NCBI RefSeq assembly: GCF_004402405.1
Contig: NZ_SOFE01000015.1
Span: 21,445 to 75,503, forward strand
Length of the DNA stretch: 54,059 nt
Direction: 5' to 3'
From: Cryobacterium levicorallinum
Lineage (GTDB): Bacteria > Actinomycetota > Actinomycetes > Actinomycetales > Microbacteriaceae
A program made the position numbers and the translations under genes. Below the pieces are notes generated by a model. That model was not told the origin of the DNA, searched no databases, and worked only from the letters and a program-made list of their open reading frames with translations. Of this stretch, positions 25,055 through 33,071 are shown piece after piece (the first letter of the stretch is position 1; the number at the start of each line of letters is the position of its first letter).

Positions 25055-25381
25055 ATGGCGCACCAGGCACCGGAGCAGTTCGTCGACAGCCGCCAAAAGC
25101 GCAACCGCCGAATTCGCGCCGTTCTGGCCGGAGGCCTCGTACTGGGCCTCGGCGCCGCCGTCACTCTGGCGGCCTGGAACGACTCGGAGTTCGCTCGGGG
25201 CAGCTTCGCCGCCAGCGGCTTCAACCTGGTCGGCAGCTCGTTCCCGCCACGACCCCGCTCGGCGCAAACCCCGCCACGACGACCTCGTTCGCTCTCGTCT
25301 CCGGAGCGGATGCCGCCGCCGGCGCGCCCGGCTCTAGCCGAGCGGACACCCGGAACCATTGAACGCGGGCCCAGTTTTTAG
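25055..25381 (+). pseudogene. SipW-type signal-peptide surface protein, truncated and frameshifted
   Basis: The N-terminus (RNRRIRAVLAGGLVLGLGAA, then VTLAAWNDSEFARGSFAASGFNLVGS) is the hallmark of SipW-dependent secreted proteins (TasA/camelysin-like). Family members run to ~200 residues, but here the frame turns into Pro/Arg-rich nonsense after FNLVGS (about 25240) and stops inside the terminator loop. The other forward frame from there has normal GC-rich codon use (TTPLGANPATTTSFALVSGA) and stops with TGA at 25359-25361, exactly at the terminator. So a deletion plus frameshift has probably fused the two ends. TAGGAG precedes the ATG by 6 bases. Confidence 0.6.
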
Positions 25382-25396
25382 ACTGGGCCCGCGTTC
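25361..25396 (+). terminator. Perfect 15-bp hairpin terminator
   Basis: GAACGCGGGCCCAGT (25361-25375) pairs exactly with 25382-25396 across a TTTTAG loop. It closes the SipW-type transcript. Confidence 0.85.
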
Positions 25397-25449
25397 GGGG
25401 ATGGACCGGGGGCGGAGTACGAGCCCTGGACGGCTGCGAAACGAGGCGT

Positions 25450-25914
25450 TCAGCGTGCCCGGCGGTGGTAAACCAGAGCGGCGACGAGCGCTTGCCAGAT
25501 GGCGAAAAACTCGACGACGAGTGACAGCAGACCGAGCGGTTCCAGCCAGTTTCCGATGTCGCCCATGGCCATCGGCATGCCGACGGTGCGATTGATGACG
25601 AAGCCGACGATGACGGCCGCAGACAGCGCAGCAGCGCCGAGGAAGTCGATTCTCGATCCGACGACGAGAACGCGTTCGATCAATACGGCCACAGCGATGA
25701 TGATGCCGATGTACGCGAAGGCCAGATATGGAGTCTCGGCGAATTTGCCGGGGAGGTCGAGGATGTGAATCGCCCCGATGACGGCGAGCGACAATGCAAC
25801 GGTGATGCGGCGTGTGAGCAGGTGCTGGTCGATGAGGCGCGCGGCCGTGCTGCTCGGATGTGCAGCAGGGGGCTGCATCGGTTCGTCAGGCGATCGCGTG
25901 GCGGTCGTAGTCAT
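25450..25914 (-). CDS. Small four-helix membrane protein
   Basis: A 154-residue protein with four hydrophobic helices (TVALSLAVIGAIHILDLPGK, AYIGIIIAVAVLIERVLVV, AAALSAAVIVGFVINRTVG, LLSLVVEFFAIWQALVAALV) and a Pro/Thr-rich cytoplasmic start. No named family recognised. GGAGAGG lies 5 bases before ATG 25914; longer starts up to 26022 have no ribosome binding site. Confidence 0.75.
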   Translation of the reverse strand: MTTTATRSPDEPMQPPAAHPSSTAARLIDQHLLTRRITVALSLAVIGAIHILDLPGKFAETPYLAFAYIGIIIAVAVLIERVLVVGSRIDFLGAAALSAAVIVGFVINRTVGMPMAMGDIGNWLEPLGLLSLVVEFFAIWQALVAALVYHRRAR

Positions 25915-26288
25915 AAATACCTCTCCATAGGGTGTTTCCCCGCATGAATAGTGGCAGGCATGTGACGCGCACGGGCGATTCATCGGCAGTGCACAGCACA
26001 CTCCGTGTTCGCTGCCAGCCACGTTCCTGAGATCTTCAGAGCAGGGAGCCGATCGCGTCTTCCAATGCCGGGAGACACCGCGGGTATAGCCCTATCGGGG
26101 CATGAAGCGAACCGCATCAGTGAATTTGCAGCCCGAAGCTCTCGACCCCGCGCGGTGCGTACTGTCGGTGGCGGTTACCGACGGCAACGATGTGGGTGAG
26201 ACTGACCTGGGAACCTGAGCCGTGTTTATAAGCCGGGCCCTGCCCAAGATTGGGCGAGCGGTTGTCGATGTCTGAGGGGGTTACTAGC
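25915..26288 (+). promoter_or_regulatory. Control region upstream of the ABC exporter
   Basis: A 374-base gap between divergent genes. Near the exporter, TTTATAAG (26224-26231) could serve as a -10 box. It is followed by the palindrome GCCCAA-GA-TTGGGC (26242-26255), placed where a repressor would block early transcription. GTCGGT...ACCGAC (about 26163-26181) is a weaker inverted repeat. GAGGGGG (26274-26280) is the ribosome binding site. No gene seen. Confidence 0.4.
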
Positions 26289-27398
26289 ATGGAATCGAAC
26301 CTGATTGCACCACCCGATCGGCTAGGAAATCCCGTGATCATTGAGGCCCAGGGCTTGACCAAGACCTACCAGTCCAAGAGCGGTCCGGTGCACGCGCTCG
26401 CCGGGCTCGACCTGCAGGTTCCGCGCGGTACGGTCAAGGCGCTCCTCGGCCCGAACGGCGCCGGAAAGACCACCGTCGTCAAAATGCTGACAACATTGAT
26501 TCGACCGGATGCCGGCACCGCCGTTATCGACGGAATCGACGTCGTGCGCCACCCCAAATCGGTGCGGCGCATCATCGGGGTGTCCGGCCAGTACGCCGCC
26601 GTCGACGAGAACCTTACCGGGTTCGAAAACTTGGAAATGGTCGGCCGGCTGTATCACCTTGGTGGCCCGGCGGCCCGCAAACGGGCGCAGGAGCTGATCG
26701 ACCTGTTCGAGCTCACCGCCGCCGGCAATAGGCCAGTCAAGGGGTTTTCCGGCGGCATGCGGCGCCGCATCGACCTCGCGGGGGCGCTCGTGATCAACCC
26801 GAAGGTGCTCTTTCTCGACGAACCGACGACCGGGCTCGACCCGCGCAGTCGCATCGCCCTGTGGGACGTGATCAAACGCCTCGTCGCCGACGGCACAACC
26901 GTGCTGCTGACCACGCAGTATCTCGAAGAGGCCGACCAACTCGCCGATGACATCGTCGTGATCGACGACGGCCGGGTCATCGCGGAGGGCACCTCCGATC
27001 AACTCAAGGCTCAGATCGGCGGGCACCGCGTGGTGGTCGCCCTCGTCGATGCCGCCGACGGCGCGGCCGCCCGCGACATTCTCGCCCGGCACGGATCGGG
27101 TGTCCCCTCGATCTCCACCGATGGTCGGGGAGTCGAAGTCGCCGTCACCGACGGCCCCACCGCCCTGCAGAACATGCTCGCCGACCTGCGCGCCGCAGAG
27201 GTCACTCTGCACGATGCCGGCATGCGCCGCCCCACCCTGGACGACGTCTTCCTCAAGCTCACCGGTCACAAGGCCGACCTCAACACGGCCGACGATGACG
27301 ATTCCAGCGGGCCCAAGCTCTCCAAACGGGCAAAGGACAAACGCGACCAGGCGCGGGCAGCGGATGCCTTAGCTGCAGATTTGGAGAGCGTCAAATGA
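26289..27398 (+). CDS. DrrA-type ABC transporter ATP-binding protein
   Basis: A 369-residue cytosolic ATPase of a drug-type exporter. Walker A LGPNGAGKTT (about 53-62), signature FSGGMRRRIDLAGALV, Walker B VLFLDEPTTGLDPRSR and the TTQYLEEADQLAD switch are all intact. The LRAAEVTLHDAGMRRPTLDDVFLKLTGH end is typical of daunorubicin-resistance ATPases, followed by an unusual charged tail (~40 residues). GAGGGGG lies 8 bases before ATG 26289. It overlaps the permease gene by 4 bases (ATGA), so the two make one transporter. Confidence 0.93.
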   Translation: MESNLIAPPDRLGNPVIIEAQGLTKTYQSKSGPVHALAGLDLQVPRGTVKALLGPNGAGKTTVVKMLTTLIRPDAGTAVIDGIDVVRHPKSVRRIIGVSGQYAAVDENLTGFENLEMVGRLYHLGGPAARKRAQELIDLFELTAAGNRPVKGFSGGMRRRIDLAGALVINPKVLFLDEPTTGLDPRSRIALWDVIKRLVADGTTVLLTTQYLEEADQLADDIVVIDDGRVIAEGTSDQLKAQIGGHRVVVALVDAADGAAARDILARHGSGVPSISTDGRGVEVAVTDGPTALQNMLADLRAAEVTLHDAGMRRPTLDDVFLKLTGHKADLNTADDDDSSGPKLSKRAKDKRDQARAADALAADLESVK

Positions 27399-28378
27399 AT
27401 GCGCGCCACGTCGATACCCCGGCTGAGTCCGTTCCGGCTCAGCCCACCCCGTCTGCGTCCACTCCCACCGCGTTTGCGATCGCGGACTCTGCCACGACGG
27501 AAGTCGCACCAGCCGTGGCCGACGCAAACGGTGAGCGGGCCAGCGCTCGGGTGGCCACTCTGCCCCCGCTCCCCACCTGGAACCCGTTTTCCCTGTGGTA
27601 TTCCGACGGTTGGACCGTCACCAAGCGCAACATGATCAAGATCAAGCGCTCGCCGGACATGCTCGTGTTCGCCGTGATCCAGCCGATCATGTTCGTGTTG
27701 CTGTTCAGCCAGGTCTATGGCGGGGCCATTGCGGTTGCGGGCAGCGACTATACCCAGTTCCTGATGGCCGGCATTTTTGCGCAGACCGTCGTGTTCGGCG
27801 CCACCTTCTCGGGTGCAGCAATGGCGCTCGACCTGAAAGAGGGCATTATCGACCGCTTTCGGAGCTTGCCGATGAACGCATCCGCTGTGCTGATTGGGCG
27901 CACCAACGGCGACCTGGTGCTGAATACCATCTCCATGGTGATCATGATGGCCACCGGGCTCGCGGTCGGTTGGCGGGTCAACACCTCCCCGCCCGAATTT
28001 CTGGCGGGAGTCGGGCTGCTGCTGCTGTTCGGCTACGCGTTCAGCTGGGTGATGGCGCTGCTCGGCATGAGCGTGAAGAGCCCTGAGGTCATCAACAATG
28101 CGTCGTTTCTGATTCTGTTCCCGCTGACCTTCGTCTCGAACGCGTTCGTGCCGAGTGAAACCCTGCCGACCGCGCTGCGCGTCTTCGCCGAGTGGAACCC
28201 GGTGTCCTCGCTCGTGCAGGCCGTGCGGCAGTTGTTCGGCAACCTCGGCACGGCGCCGGTTCCCGATATCTGGACCATGCAAAATCCGGTGCTGACCGTG
28301 TTGATCGGCATTACCGTGATGCTGCTCGTGTTCGTGCCCCTGTGCATCCGTAAGTTCGCGTCGATCAGCTCCCGCTGA
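27395..28378 (+). CDS. DrrB-type ABC-2 permease
   Basis: A 327-residue partner of the preceding ATPase. The first ~65 residues are Pro/Ala/Thr-rich and likely disordered. A KRNMIKIKRSPDMLVFAVIQ coupling segment and six membrane helices of the ABC-2 family follow (IMFVLLFSQVYGGAI, FAQTVVFGATFSGAAMALDL, the conserved KEGIIDRFRSLPM loop, PLTFVSNAFVPSETLP). Probably exports a hydrophobic drug or lipid; the substrate is unknown. Confidence 0.92.
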   Translation: MNARHVDTPAESVPAQPTPSASTPTAFAIADSATTEVAPAVADANGERASARVATLPPLPTWNPFSLWYSDGWTVTKRNMIKIKRSPDMLVFAVIQPIMFVLLFSQVYGGAIAVAGSDYTQFLMAGIFAQTVVFGATFSGAAMALDLKEGIIDRFRSLPMNASAVLIGRTNGDLVLNTISMVIMMATGLAVGWRVNTSPPEFLAGVGLLLLFGYAFSWVMALLGMSVKSPEVINNASFLILFPLTFVSNAFVPSETLPTALRVFAEWNPVSSLVQAVRQLFGNLGTAPVPDIWTMQNPVLTVLIGITVMLLVFVPLCIRKFASISSR

Positions 28379-28415
28379 CCCGGCCAAACCCGCACGACTC
28401 TAGAGGGAGTTACCC

Positions 28416-28808
28416 ATGACCGAACATGCCGTAGGTATTATCGCCGGCTTCAGTGGATTCGCGGTCGAAGATCTCGACGCCGCGCGAACCTTCTACGCCG
28501 AGACGCTGGGCCTCGAGGTCACGGTGGGCGAGATGGGGATGCTGCGCATTTCACTGCCCGATGGCGCCACCGTGATCGTGTACCCCAAGCCCGATTTCGT
28601 GCCGGCCACGTACACGATTCTGAACTTCGCGGTGACCGACCTCGATGCCACCGTCGATGAGCTCACCGAGCGCGGCGTGGAGTTTCTCCGCTACGACGGC
28701 TTCGAGCAGAACGACAAAGGGATTGCGGCTGGCGGCGGGCAGGGGCCGGATATCGCCTGGTTCACCGACCCGTCCGGCAATATTTTGTCGGTGTTGAAGA
28801 ACCCGTAG
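28416..28808 (+). CDS. VOC-superfamily (glyoxalase/bleomycin-resistance-like) protein
   Basis: A 130-residue protein with paired beta-alpha-beta modules: GFSGFAVEDLDAARTFYAET and LGLEV at the start, then FAVTDLDATVDELTERGVEF and DIAWFTDPSGNILSVLKNP at the end. The final Asp-Pro-Ser-Gly-Asn motif is diagnostic. VOC proteins isomerise, bind or detoxify small molecules through a metal site. GAGGGAG precedes the ATG. It lies 37 bases after the exporter permease, so it may belong to the same operon. Confidence 0.88.
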   Translation: MTEHAVGIIAGFSGFAVEDLDAARTFYAETLGLEVTVGEMGMLRISLPDGATVIVYPKPDFVPATYTILNFAVTDLDATVDELTERGVEFLRYDGFEQNDKGIAAGGGQGPDIAWFTDPSGNILSVLKNP

Positions 28809-28851
28809 CAGCGAGGTCGCGCCCAACGCAACCGGTCTCTGGGCATCCGTT

Positions 28852-29703
28852 CTAGTGCCCGCGACCCTTGCCCTTGTTGGGGTTCTTGGTCGGACGGGTG
28901 CGGCCGGGGGCGCTCTCGGTTCTCTTGCGTACGGCCGGTTTGGCTTTCGCTGCGGCGACCCGGATGGCTTTGGCGGCGGCCTTGGCTTTGTCGGTCTTCT
29001 TGGGCTTGCGTGGCGGCTTGGCCGGGCGCCCGTCGCTGCGAAGCTCGGGCTGCGCTTCGTCTGCGAGAGCGGCCGCGTCGGCGGCACCGGCACCGGCATC
29101 CGTTCGTGAACTCGCCTTGGAACGACCACGCACGATGCCGATGAATTCCTCGATGTCCTCGGTGGTTTCGCGGGTGATCCAGGCGAGGGCGATCTGGGTG
29201 TCCGGGACGCCGGTAACCGGGCGGGAGACGACGTCTTTGCGGCCGTACAGCCGGGCGATCGAGTGCGGCACAATGATGATGCCGACGCCGGCGGCAACCT
29301 GCTCCATGGTTTCGTCCAGGTCGCGCATCGGCGGCAGGGGGCGGCGGGTGCCGTCGCGCACCTCGTCGGCGAGGTCGCGCCATTCGGGCACGTCGTCGGG
29401 GTCTTGCAGCAGATGCTCCCCGGCCAGATCGGCCAGCAGCACGGTCGCGGCCTGCTCGATCGTGTGATCCTTCGACGCGACTACGACCGGGATCTCGTTG
29501 TACAGGTTGATGACGCTCAGATTGGTTTCATCGATCGGCAGGCGCACCAGGCTGACCTCGGCCCGACCGTCGTGCAGCACCGAAATTTGCTCGTCAGTTT
29601 CGGTGCGAAACACGGTGAGGGGCACGTCGGGGCGGCGGTCGCCCCAGATCCGGGTCCATTTGGTGGGGGTGACACCGGCGACGAAGGCGATGGAAAAGCT
29701 CAC
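28852..29703 (-). CDS. LysR-like substrate-binding protein with basic tail
   Basis: A 283-residue protein. Residues 1-~200 match a LysR-type effector domain (MSFSIAFVAGVTPTKWTRIW, then EVSLVRLPIDETNLSVINLY and QVAAGVGIIIVPHSIARLYG), but the N-terminal helix-turn-helix is missing. The last ~80 residues are Lys/Arg/Ala/Pro-rich (PPRKPKKTDKAKAAAKAIR, KNPNKGKGRGH), possibly a nucleic-acid-binding tail. The GTG at 29703 has AAAGG at good distance; the ATG two codons upstream would touch that site. Divergent from the DUF5997 gene, a pairing I recall from other actinobacteria. Confidence 0.8.
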   Translation of the reverse strand: MSFSIAFVAGVTPTKWTRIWGDRRPDVPLTVFRTETDEQISVLHDGRAEVSLVRLPIDETNLSVINLYNEIPVVVASKDHTIEQAATVLLADLAGEHLLQDPDDVPEWRDLADEVRDGTRRPLPPMRDLDETMEQVAAGVGIIIVPHSIARLYGRKDVVSRPVTGVPDTQIALAWITRETTEDIEEFIGIVRGRSKASSRTDAGAGAADAAALADEAQPELRSDGRPAKPPRKPKKTDKAKAAAKAIRVAAAKAKPAVRKRTESAPGRTRPTKNPNKGKGRGH

Positions 29704-29776
29704 CGGCATCCTTTCTAGTAGTAGTTGAGGGGCTATTTGCCCAAATGATGGCCCCCTCAGGCTATACGCTTGAACA
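29704..29776. promoter_or_regulatory. Divergent promoter with nested inverted repeats
   Basis: TGAGGGGC (29727-29734) pairs with GCCCCCTCA, enclosing ATTTG-CC-CAAAT in the middle. TACGCT (29765-29770) lies 6 nt before the DUF5997 ATG, so that gene is probably leaderless. A symmetric site in a 73-base divergent gap suggests shared control by the LysR-like protein or another dimer. Confidence 0.5.
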
Positions 29777-30217
29777 ATGAGTTCCGAGAAGAAGCCCCAG
29801 ACCATGAAGCCCGCCACGGCGGCCCAGAAACTCGGGATTCTGCTCGACGCGGCACCGGCCGAGTTCCAGACCGAATTTGTCAGCCGCACCGAGCTCGCCG
29901 AGCTCATGGCGAACCCGCCGGAGTGGCTGGCGCTGCTGCGCACCAACGGTCCGCACCCGCGCCAGGTCGTCGCCGCCAAGCTCGGCGTCTCGATTTCCGG
30001 CCTGGCCCGCAGCGAGATCACCGACCCGCTGACCACCGCCGAGATTTCCGCCCTGCTGCAGCAGCCGCCAGCCTGGCTCGTGCTAGAGCGTTCCACCCAG
30101 GCTGGCGTGCGCGCCGACCAGATCGCGGTGAAAGACCGCGACGCCCACCGCGCGGCTAAGAAGGCGCACGTCGAGCGCCAGGCTTCGCAGGAGCAGGCCA
30201 AGCGCGACCGCTCATAG
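29777..30217 (+). CDS. DUF5997-family protein
   Basis: A 146-residue cytosolic protein. The start (KPQTMKPATAAQKLGILLDA), the FQTEFVSRTELAELMANPPE segment and the WLALLRTNGPHPRQVVAAKL region with GVSISGLARSEITDPLT are as I recall for DUF5997. The C-terminus is charged and helical. No biochemical role is known to me. The start is probably leaderless. It pairs head-to-head with the LysR-like gene. Confidence 0.8.
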   Translation: MSSEKKPQTMKPATAAQKLGILLDAAPAEFQTEFVSRTELAELMANPPEWLALLRTNGPHPRQVVAAKLGVSISGLARSEITDPLTTAEISALLQQPPAWLVLERSTQAGVRADQIAVKDRDAHRAAKKAHVERQASQEQAKRDRS

Positions 30218-30239
30218 CGCTTGAGCGTTGCGGGGGCGT

Positions 30240-30274
30240 AAATCGTCCGGTTGGGGACGGTTGTAGGACGATTT
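30240..30274. repeat. 9-bp inverted repeat after the DUF5997 gene
   Basis: AAATCGTCC (30240-30248) and GGACGATTT (30266-30274), with a 17-nt spacer; one more C-G pair fits outside. It may end the DUF5997 transcript or be an operator remnant. Confidence 0.4.
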
Positions 30275-30375
30275 GCGATCCCTCACCCGGGCTTCCACAT
30301 CGGCTGGCGTCTGGCACGTCCGCTCCTTTCGGTACGGGCGCGGCGCGGCGGTGACCGCCTGCTGTCGTGACTGAG

Positions 30376-30400
30376 CGTGGATGCCGCGCTGCGGCATCCA
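30376..30400 (-). terminator. Hairpin terminator for the esterase gene
   Basis: GTGGATGCCGC (30376-30386) pairs exactly with 30390-30400 across a 3-nt loop, 16 bases past the stop of the minus-strand esterase. Both arms contain the over-represented GGATGC/GCATCC word. Confidence 0.65.
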
Positions 30401-30415
30401 CTCGGCTGAGCGTTT

Positions 30416-31081
30416 CTAGGCGGCCGGCCTGGACGCGGCGTCGGAGTACTGTGTGCGCAGAAAGTTGACGACGTCGCCGAGCTCGACCTGCGAGATCGAG
30501 TGCGGCAGACCCTCGTAGATGCGCTCGGTGAGGGTGCTGTGCCCGGGCAGCCAGGCCTGGGTGCGTTCGATCGCGCTGGTCGGAATCACGGTGTCGGCGG
30601 TTCCGCGACCCCAGAACACGGGGACCGGCCGCTCGGCCAGCTCGGCGTCGCTGTGCTGCGGTCCGCTGGCGAGGAATCCGGAGAGGTTCACCGCGAAGCT
30701 GAAGCGGTCGGGCGCGGCGCGCAGCAGCTCGAGCGCCATTGCTCCCCCCTGCGAGAACCCGAGCAGACCGATCGACGGCGGCTGCTGCGGCAGGGCGTCG
30801 AGCCAGTCGAGCACCGCGGTTACGGCCGCCGCGACGGGGGCCGGGTCGGGGCTGCCCGGCTCCGCGATCGGAAACCAGGCCCAGCCGTCGGTGACCGGCG
30901 CCGGTGCCTGCAGGGGCGCGCGCAGGGCCGCGATCACCGGCTCAAGCGGCAGGTGCGGTGCGAGGGAGAACAGGTCGCCCTCGTGCGAGCCGTAGCCGTG
31001 CAGGATGAGCAACAAGGGGCGGTCAGCCTGGTCGGCGCCGGTGGCCGACCAGAGAACGGCGGCGTTATCGATGGTGGTCAT
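30416..31081 (-). CDS. Phospholipase/carboxylesterase-family alpha/beta hydrolase
   Basis: A 221-residue cytosolic hydrolase. The oxyanion/HGYG loop (LLLILHGYGSHEGDLFSLAP), nucleophile elbow LGFSQGGAMALELL (GFSQG Ser), acid region FWGRGTADTVIPTSAIE and catalytic His in YEGLPHSISQVEL are all present in family order. It hydrolyses carboxyl esters of unknown identity. GGAGGA lies directly upstream of ATG 31081, so the longer TTG start (31093) is rejected. Confidence 0.88.
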   Translation of the reverse strand: MTTIDNAAVLWSATGADQADRPLLLILHGYGSHEGDLFSLAPHLPLEPVIAALRAPLQAPAPVTDGWAWFPIAEPGSPDPAPVAAAVTAVLDWLDALPQQPPSIGLLGFSQGGAMALELLRAAPDRFSFAVNLSGFLASGPQHSDAELAERPVPVFWGRGTADTVIPTSAIERTQAWLPGHSTLTERIYEGLPHSISQVELGDVVNFLRTQYSDAASRPAA

Positions 31082-31198
31082 AGCTTCCTCCAAATAGCTC
31101 GCGACTCGTGGACGCCGCGCACTCCCATACTTCCATTGCCGTGCCGTCCAGACGTGCCGCGTCGATGATCATCTCGAACTATGTCAGCCGGTTGCTCG

Positions 31199-31291
31199 GC
31201 ATAACTCCTGCAGAAAATTGACGTGCGCGACCCGATGGCAGCAAATCATTGGAGAGGCGGCCGAGCACCGCGCGAATTGCAGGAGTTATGC
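31199..31291. repeat. Inverted-repeat element, copy B
   Basis: GCATAACTCCTGCA (31199-31212) and TGCAGGAGTTATGC (31278-31291), perfect 14-bp arms with a 65-nt spacer. The arms are identical to the core of copy A at 17542-17639, and both right arms continue with GCG. It lies between the esterase and the NUDIX-like gene. The spacer differs from copy A. Confidence 0.7.
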
Positions 31292-31381
31292 GCGTGGTGC
31301 GAGAGGGGACCGGCCCACGGCAGTCCGGGCGGAGCGGCTCGCGAGTGCGCGCGCGGAGCCCACGTAGGAGAGAATGGCATC

Positions 31382-31966
31382 ATGAGCGTGCGAACCCCTG
31401 ACCCAGACCCGGACTGGACGCCGAAGCCCCCCGCAGGAGCCCCGAACACGAATCCGGGCTGGCTGAAGGACGTTGAACTGGCGGAGATTCGTCGTCGCCT
31501 GCCGATTCTCTACATTGAGGCCGTGCCCGTGCGGGTTGACGGTCTCGGCCAGGTCGTCGAGGTCGGTGTGCTGCTCCGTGCCCGTTCAACCGGCGAGATG
31601 ACCCGCACCCTCGTTTCCGGCCGGGTGCTCTATGGCGAGACCTTGCGCGATGCGCTTTTTCGTCACCTCGAGAAGGACCTCGGCCCGATGGCCTTCCCGC
31701 AGCTTCCGGTCAGCCCGGTGCCGTTCACCGTTGCGGAGTACTTTCCGCTGCCGGGAATTACCGCCTACACGGATGACCGCCAGCACGCCGTCTCGCTGGC
31801 CTACGTCGTTCCCGTCACCGGTACCTGCGACCCGCGACAGGATGCCCTCGAACTCACCTGGATGACGCCGACCGAGGCCGTGTCACCGGGAGTGTCGGCC
31901 GAGATGGAAGGCGGTCGCGGCGCCCTGCTGCGCGCCGCGATGGCGTCGGTCGGCCTGCTCTACTGA
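31382..31966 (+). CDS. NUDIX-like protein (DUF4916 type)
   Basis: A 194-residue protein with a Pro/Asp-rich start and a NUDIX-like beta-grasp core (IEAVPVRVDGLGQVVEVGVL, TLVSGRVLYGETLRDALFRH, VAEYFPLPGI, VSLAYVVPVTG). The NUDIX box itself (Gx5Ex7REUxEE) is degenerate: GRVLYGETLRDALFRHLEKD lacks the paired Glu. Catalysis is therefore doubtful. GGAGAG precedes ATG 31382; a longer frame upstream enters the inverted-repeat element and is rejected. Confidence 0.75.
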   Translation: MSVRTPDPDPDWTPKPPAGAPNTNPGWLKDVELAEIRRRLPILYIEAVPVRVDGLGQVVEVGVLLRARSTGEMTRTLVSGRVLYGETLRDALFRHLEKDLGPMAFPQLPVSPVPFTVAEYFPLPGITAYTDDRQHAVSLAYVVPVTGTCDPRQDALELTWMTPTEAVSPGVSAEMEGGRGALLRAAMASVGLLY

Positions 31967-31991
31967 GCCGGGCGGCAGCATCCGCTCACCG

Positions 31992-32981
31992 CTAGGCAGG
32001 CTGCGGCAGCGCCGAACCGAGGCCGAGCGTGTCGAGGAACAGGCGCGCGTAGCGGTCGACATCGACGTCGAGGGCGACCTCAGCGACCTCCCAGTCGCCG
32101 GCCAGGCCGTGCATGATGTCTTCCCCCGGATGCGTGCGCTTGTCGACCAGGGTCTGCCCGCGGCCGTAACCCGCAAGCTGCACGCGTAACGGCAGCATCT
32201 GGGTGGTTAACGCGCCCGGATCGACGAGGGCGCAGATCGCCCCGGCATCACCGATCAGGCCGGTGTATTCGGCGTTGCGCCCCGAGCCGAGGGCGATCCT
32301 GTTGCTGAGCAGCCGGCCGACGACCTGGGCGAGATTTGACTCGCTGCGCACGAGTGACAGAGCGACCTGCTCGCCGATCGCGACCTGATTGAACACGTCG
32401 AGCCCATACATGAAGGTGGGCACCCCGGAATCGAGCACGATGGCCGCGGCCTCCGGGTCGTGCCAGACGTTGAACTCGGCGACCGCGGTGGCGTTGCCGA
32501 CCGTCGTGGAACCGCCCATGAAGACGATGCGCTCAATATTTTTGACCAGATCGGGGTACTGGCGCAGCAGCAGGGCAAGGTTTGTCTGCGGAGCGAGCCC
32601 GACCAGGGTGACCGGGCGGGGGCTGTCCAAAATCAGCCGGCGCATGAGCTCGATCGAGCTGATGGACTCGGCCGTGCGGTCGGTCGGCGGCAACTGCAGT
32701 GTGCCGAGGCCGCTCTCGCCGTGCACGTGCGAGGCCGATCTGGCCGGTTCCAGTAGGGGGCGGCGGGCGCCGGCCGCGACCGGAATGGACGGCGCGTCGG
32801 CGACGTCGAGCACGCGCAGGGTGTTCTCGACGACGCGGTCGAGTGAGGCATTTCCGGCCACGCAACTGATGCCGAGCACGTTGATGCCGGGGTGCTTGAC
32901 CGCGAACAGGATGGCCAGGGCGTCGTCAACGCCGGTGTCAACGTCGAGGATGACGGGGATTGCCGCCGTGGAATTAGTCAT
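31992..32981 (-). CDS. Inosine-uridine-preferring nucleoside hydrolase
   Basis: A 329-residue cytosolic enzyme cleaving ribonucleosides to base and ribose. The Ca2+-binding motif DVDTGVDDALAI (13-24) is intact. ISCVAGNASLDRVVENTLRV, the IPVAAGARRPLLEP loop, VFMGGSTTVGNATAVAEFNV and WHDPEAAAIVLDSG are all family landmarks. Serves purine/pyrimidine salvage. The start is 6 nt after a TAGGGT -10 box (32988-32993), so the mRNA is probably leaderless. Confidence 0.92.
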   Translation of the reverse strand: MTNSTAAIPVILDVDTGVDDALAILFAVKHPGINVLGISCVAGNASLDRVVENTLRVLDVADAPSIPVAAGARRPLLEPARSASHVHGESGLGTLQLPPTDRTAESISSIELMRRLILDSPRPVTLVGLAPQTNLALLLRQYPDLVKNIERIVFMGGSTTVGNATAVAEFNVWHDPEAAAIVLDSGVPTFMYGLDVFNQVAIGEQVALSLVRSESNLAQVVGRLLSNRIALGSGRNAEYTGLIGDAGAICALVDPGALTTQMLPLRVQLAGYGRGQTLVDKRTHPGEDIMHGLAGDWEVAEVALDVDVDRYARLFLDTLGLGSALPQPA

Positions 32982-32987
32982 CAGATC

Positions 32988-32993
32988 ACCCTA
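32988..32993 (-). promoter_or_regulatory. Leaderless-type -10 box for the nucleoside hydrolase
   Basis: TAGGGT on the minus strand, 6 nt before the ATG at 32981, no ribosome binding site between. Confidence 0.45.
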
Positions 32994-33071
32994 TTGGGTA
33001 TGGTGTGCCCCAGATCCCCGTAGGTGGGTTTGCTCCCCTTATCGGCTCATTCTGCACTCCTGAGCAGACCC

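Noticed and set aside
28852..30201. A longer 449-codon version of the LysR-like gene
   Set aside because: The extra N-terminus is antisense to the DUF5997 gene and has no LysR HTH; GTG 29703 has a proper ribosome binding site.
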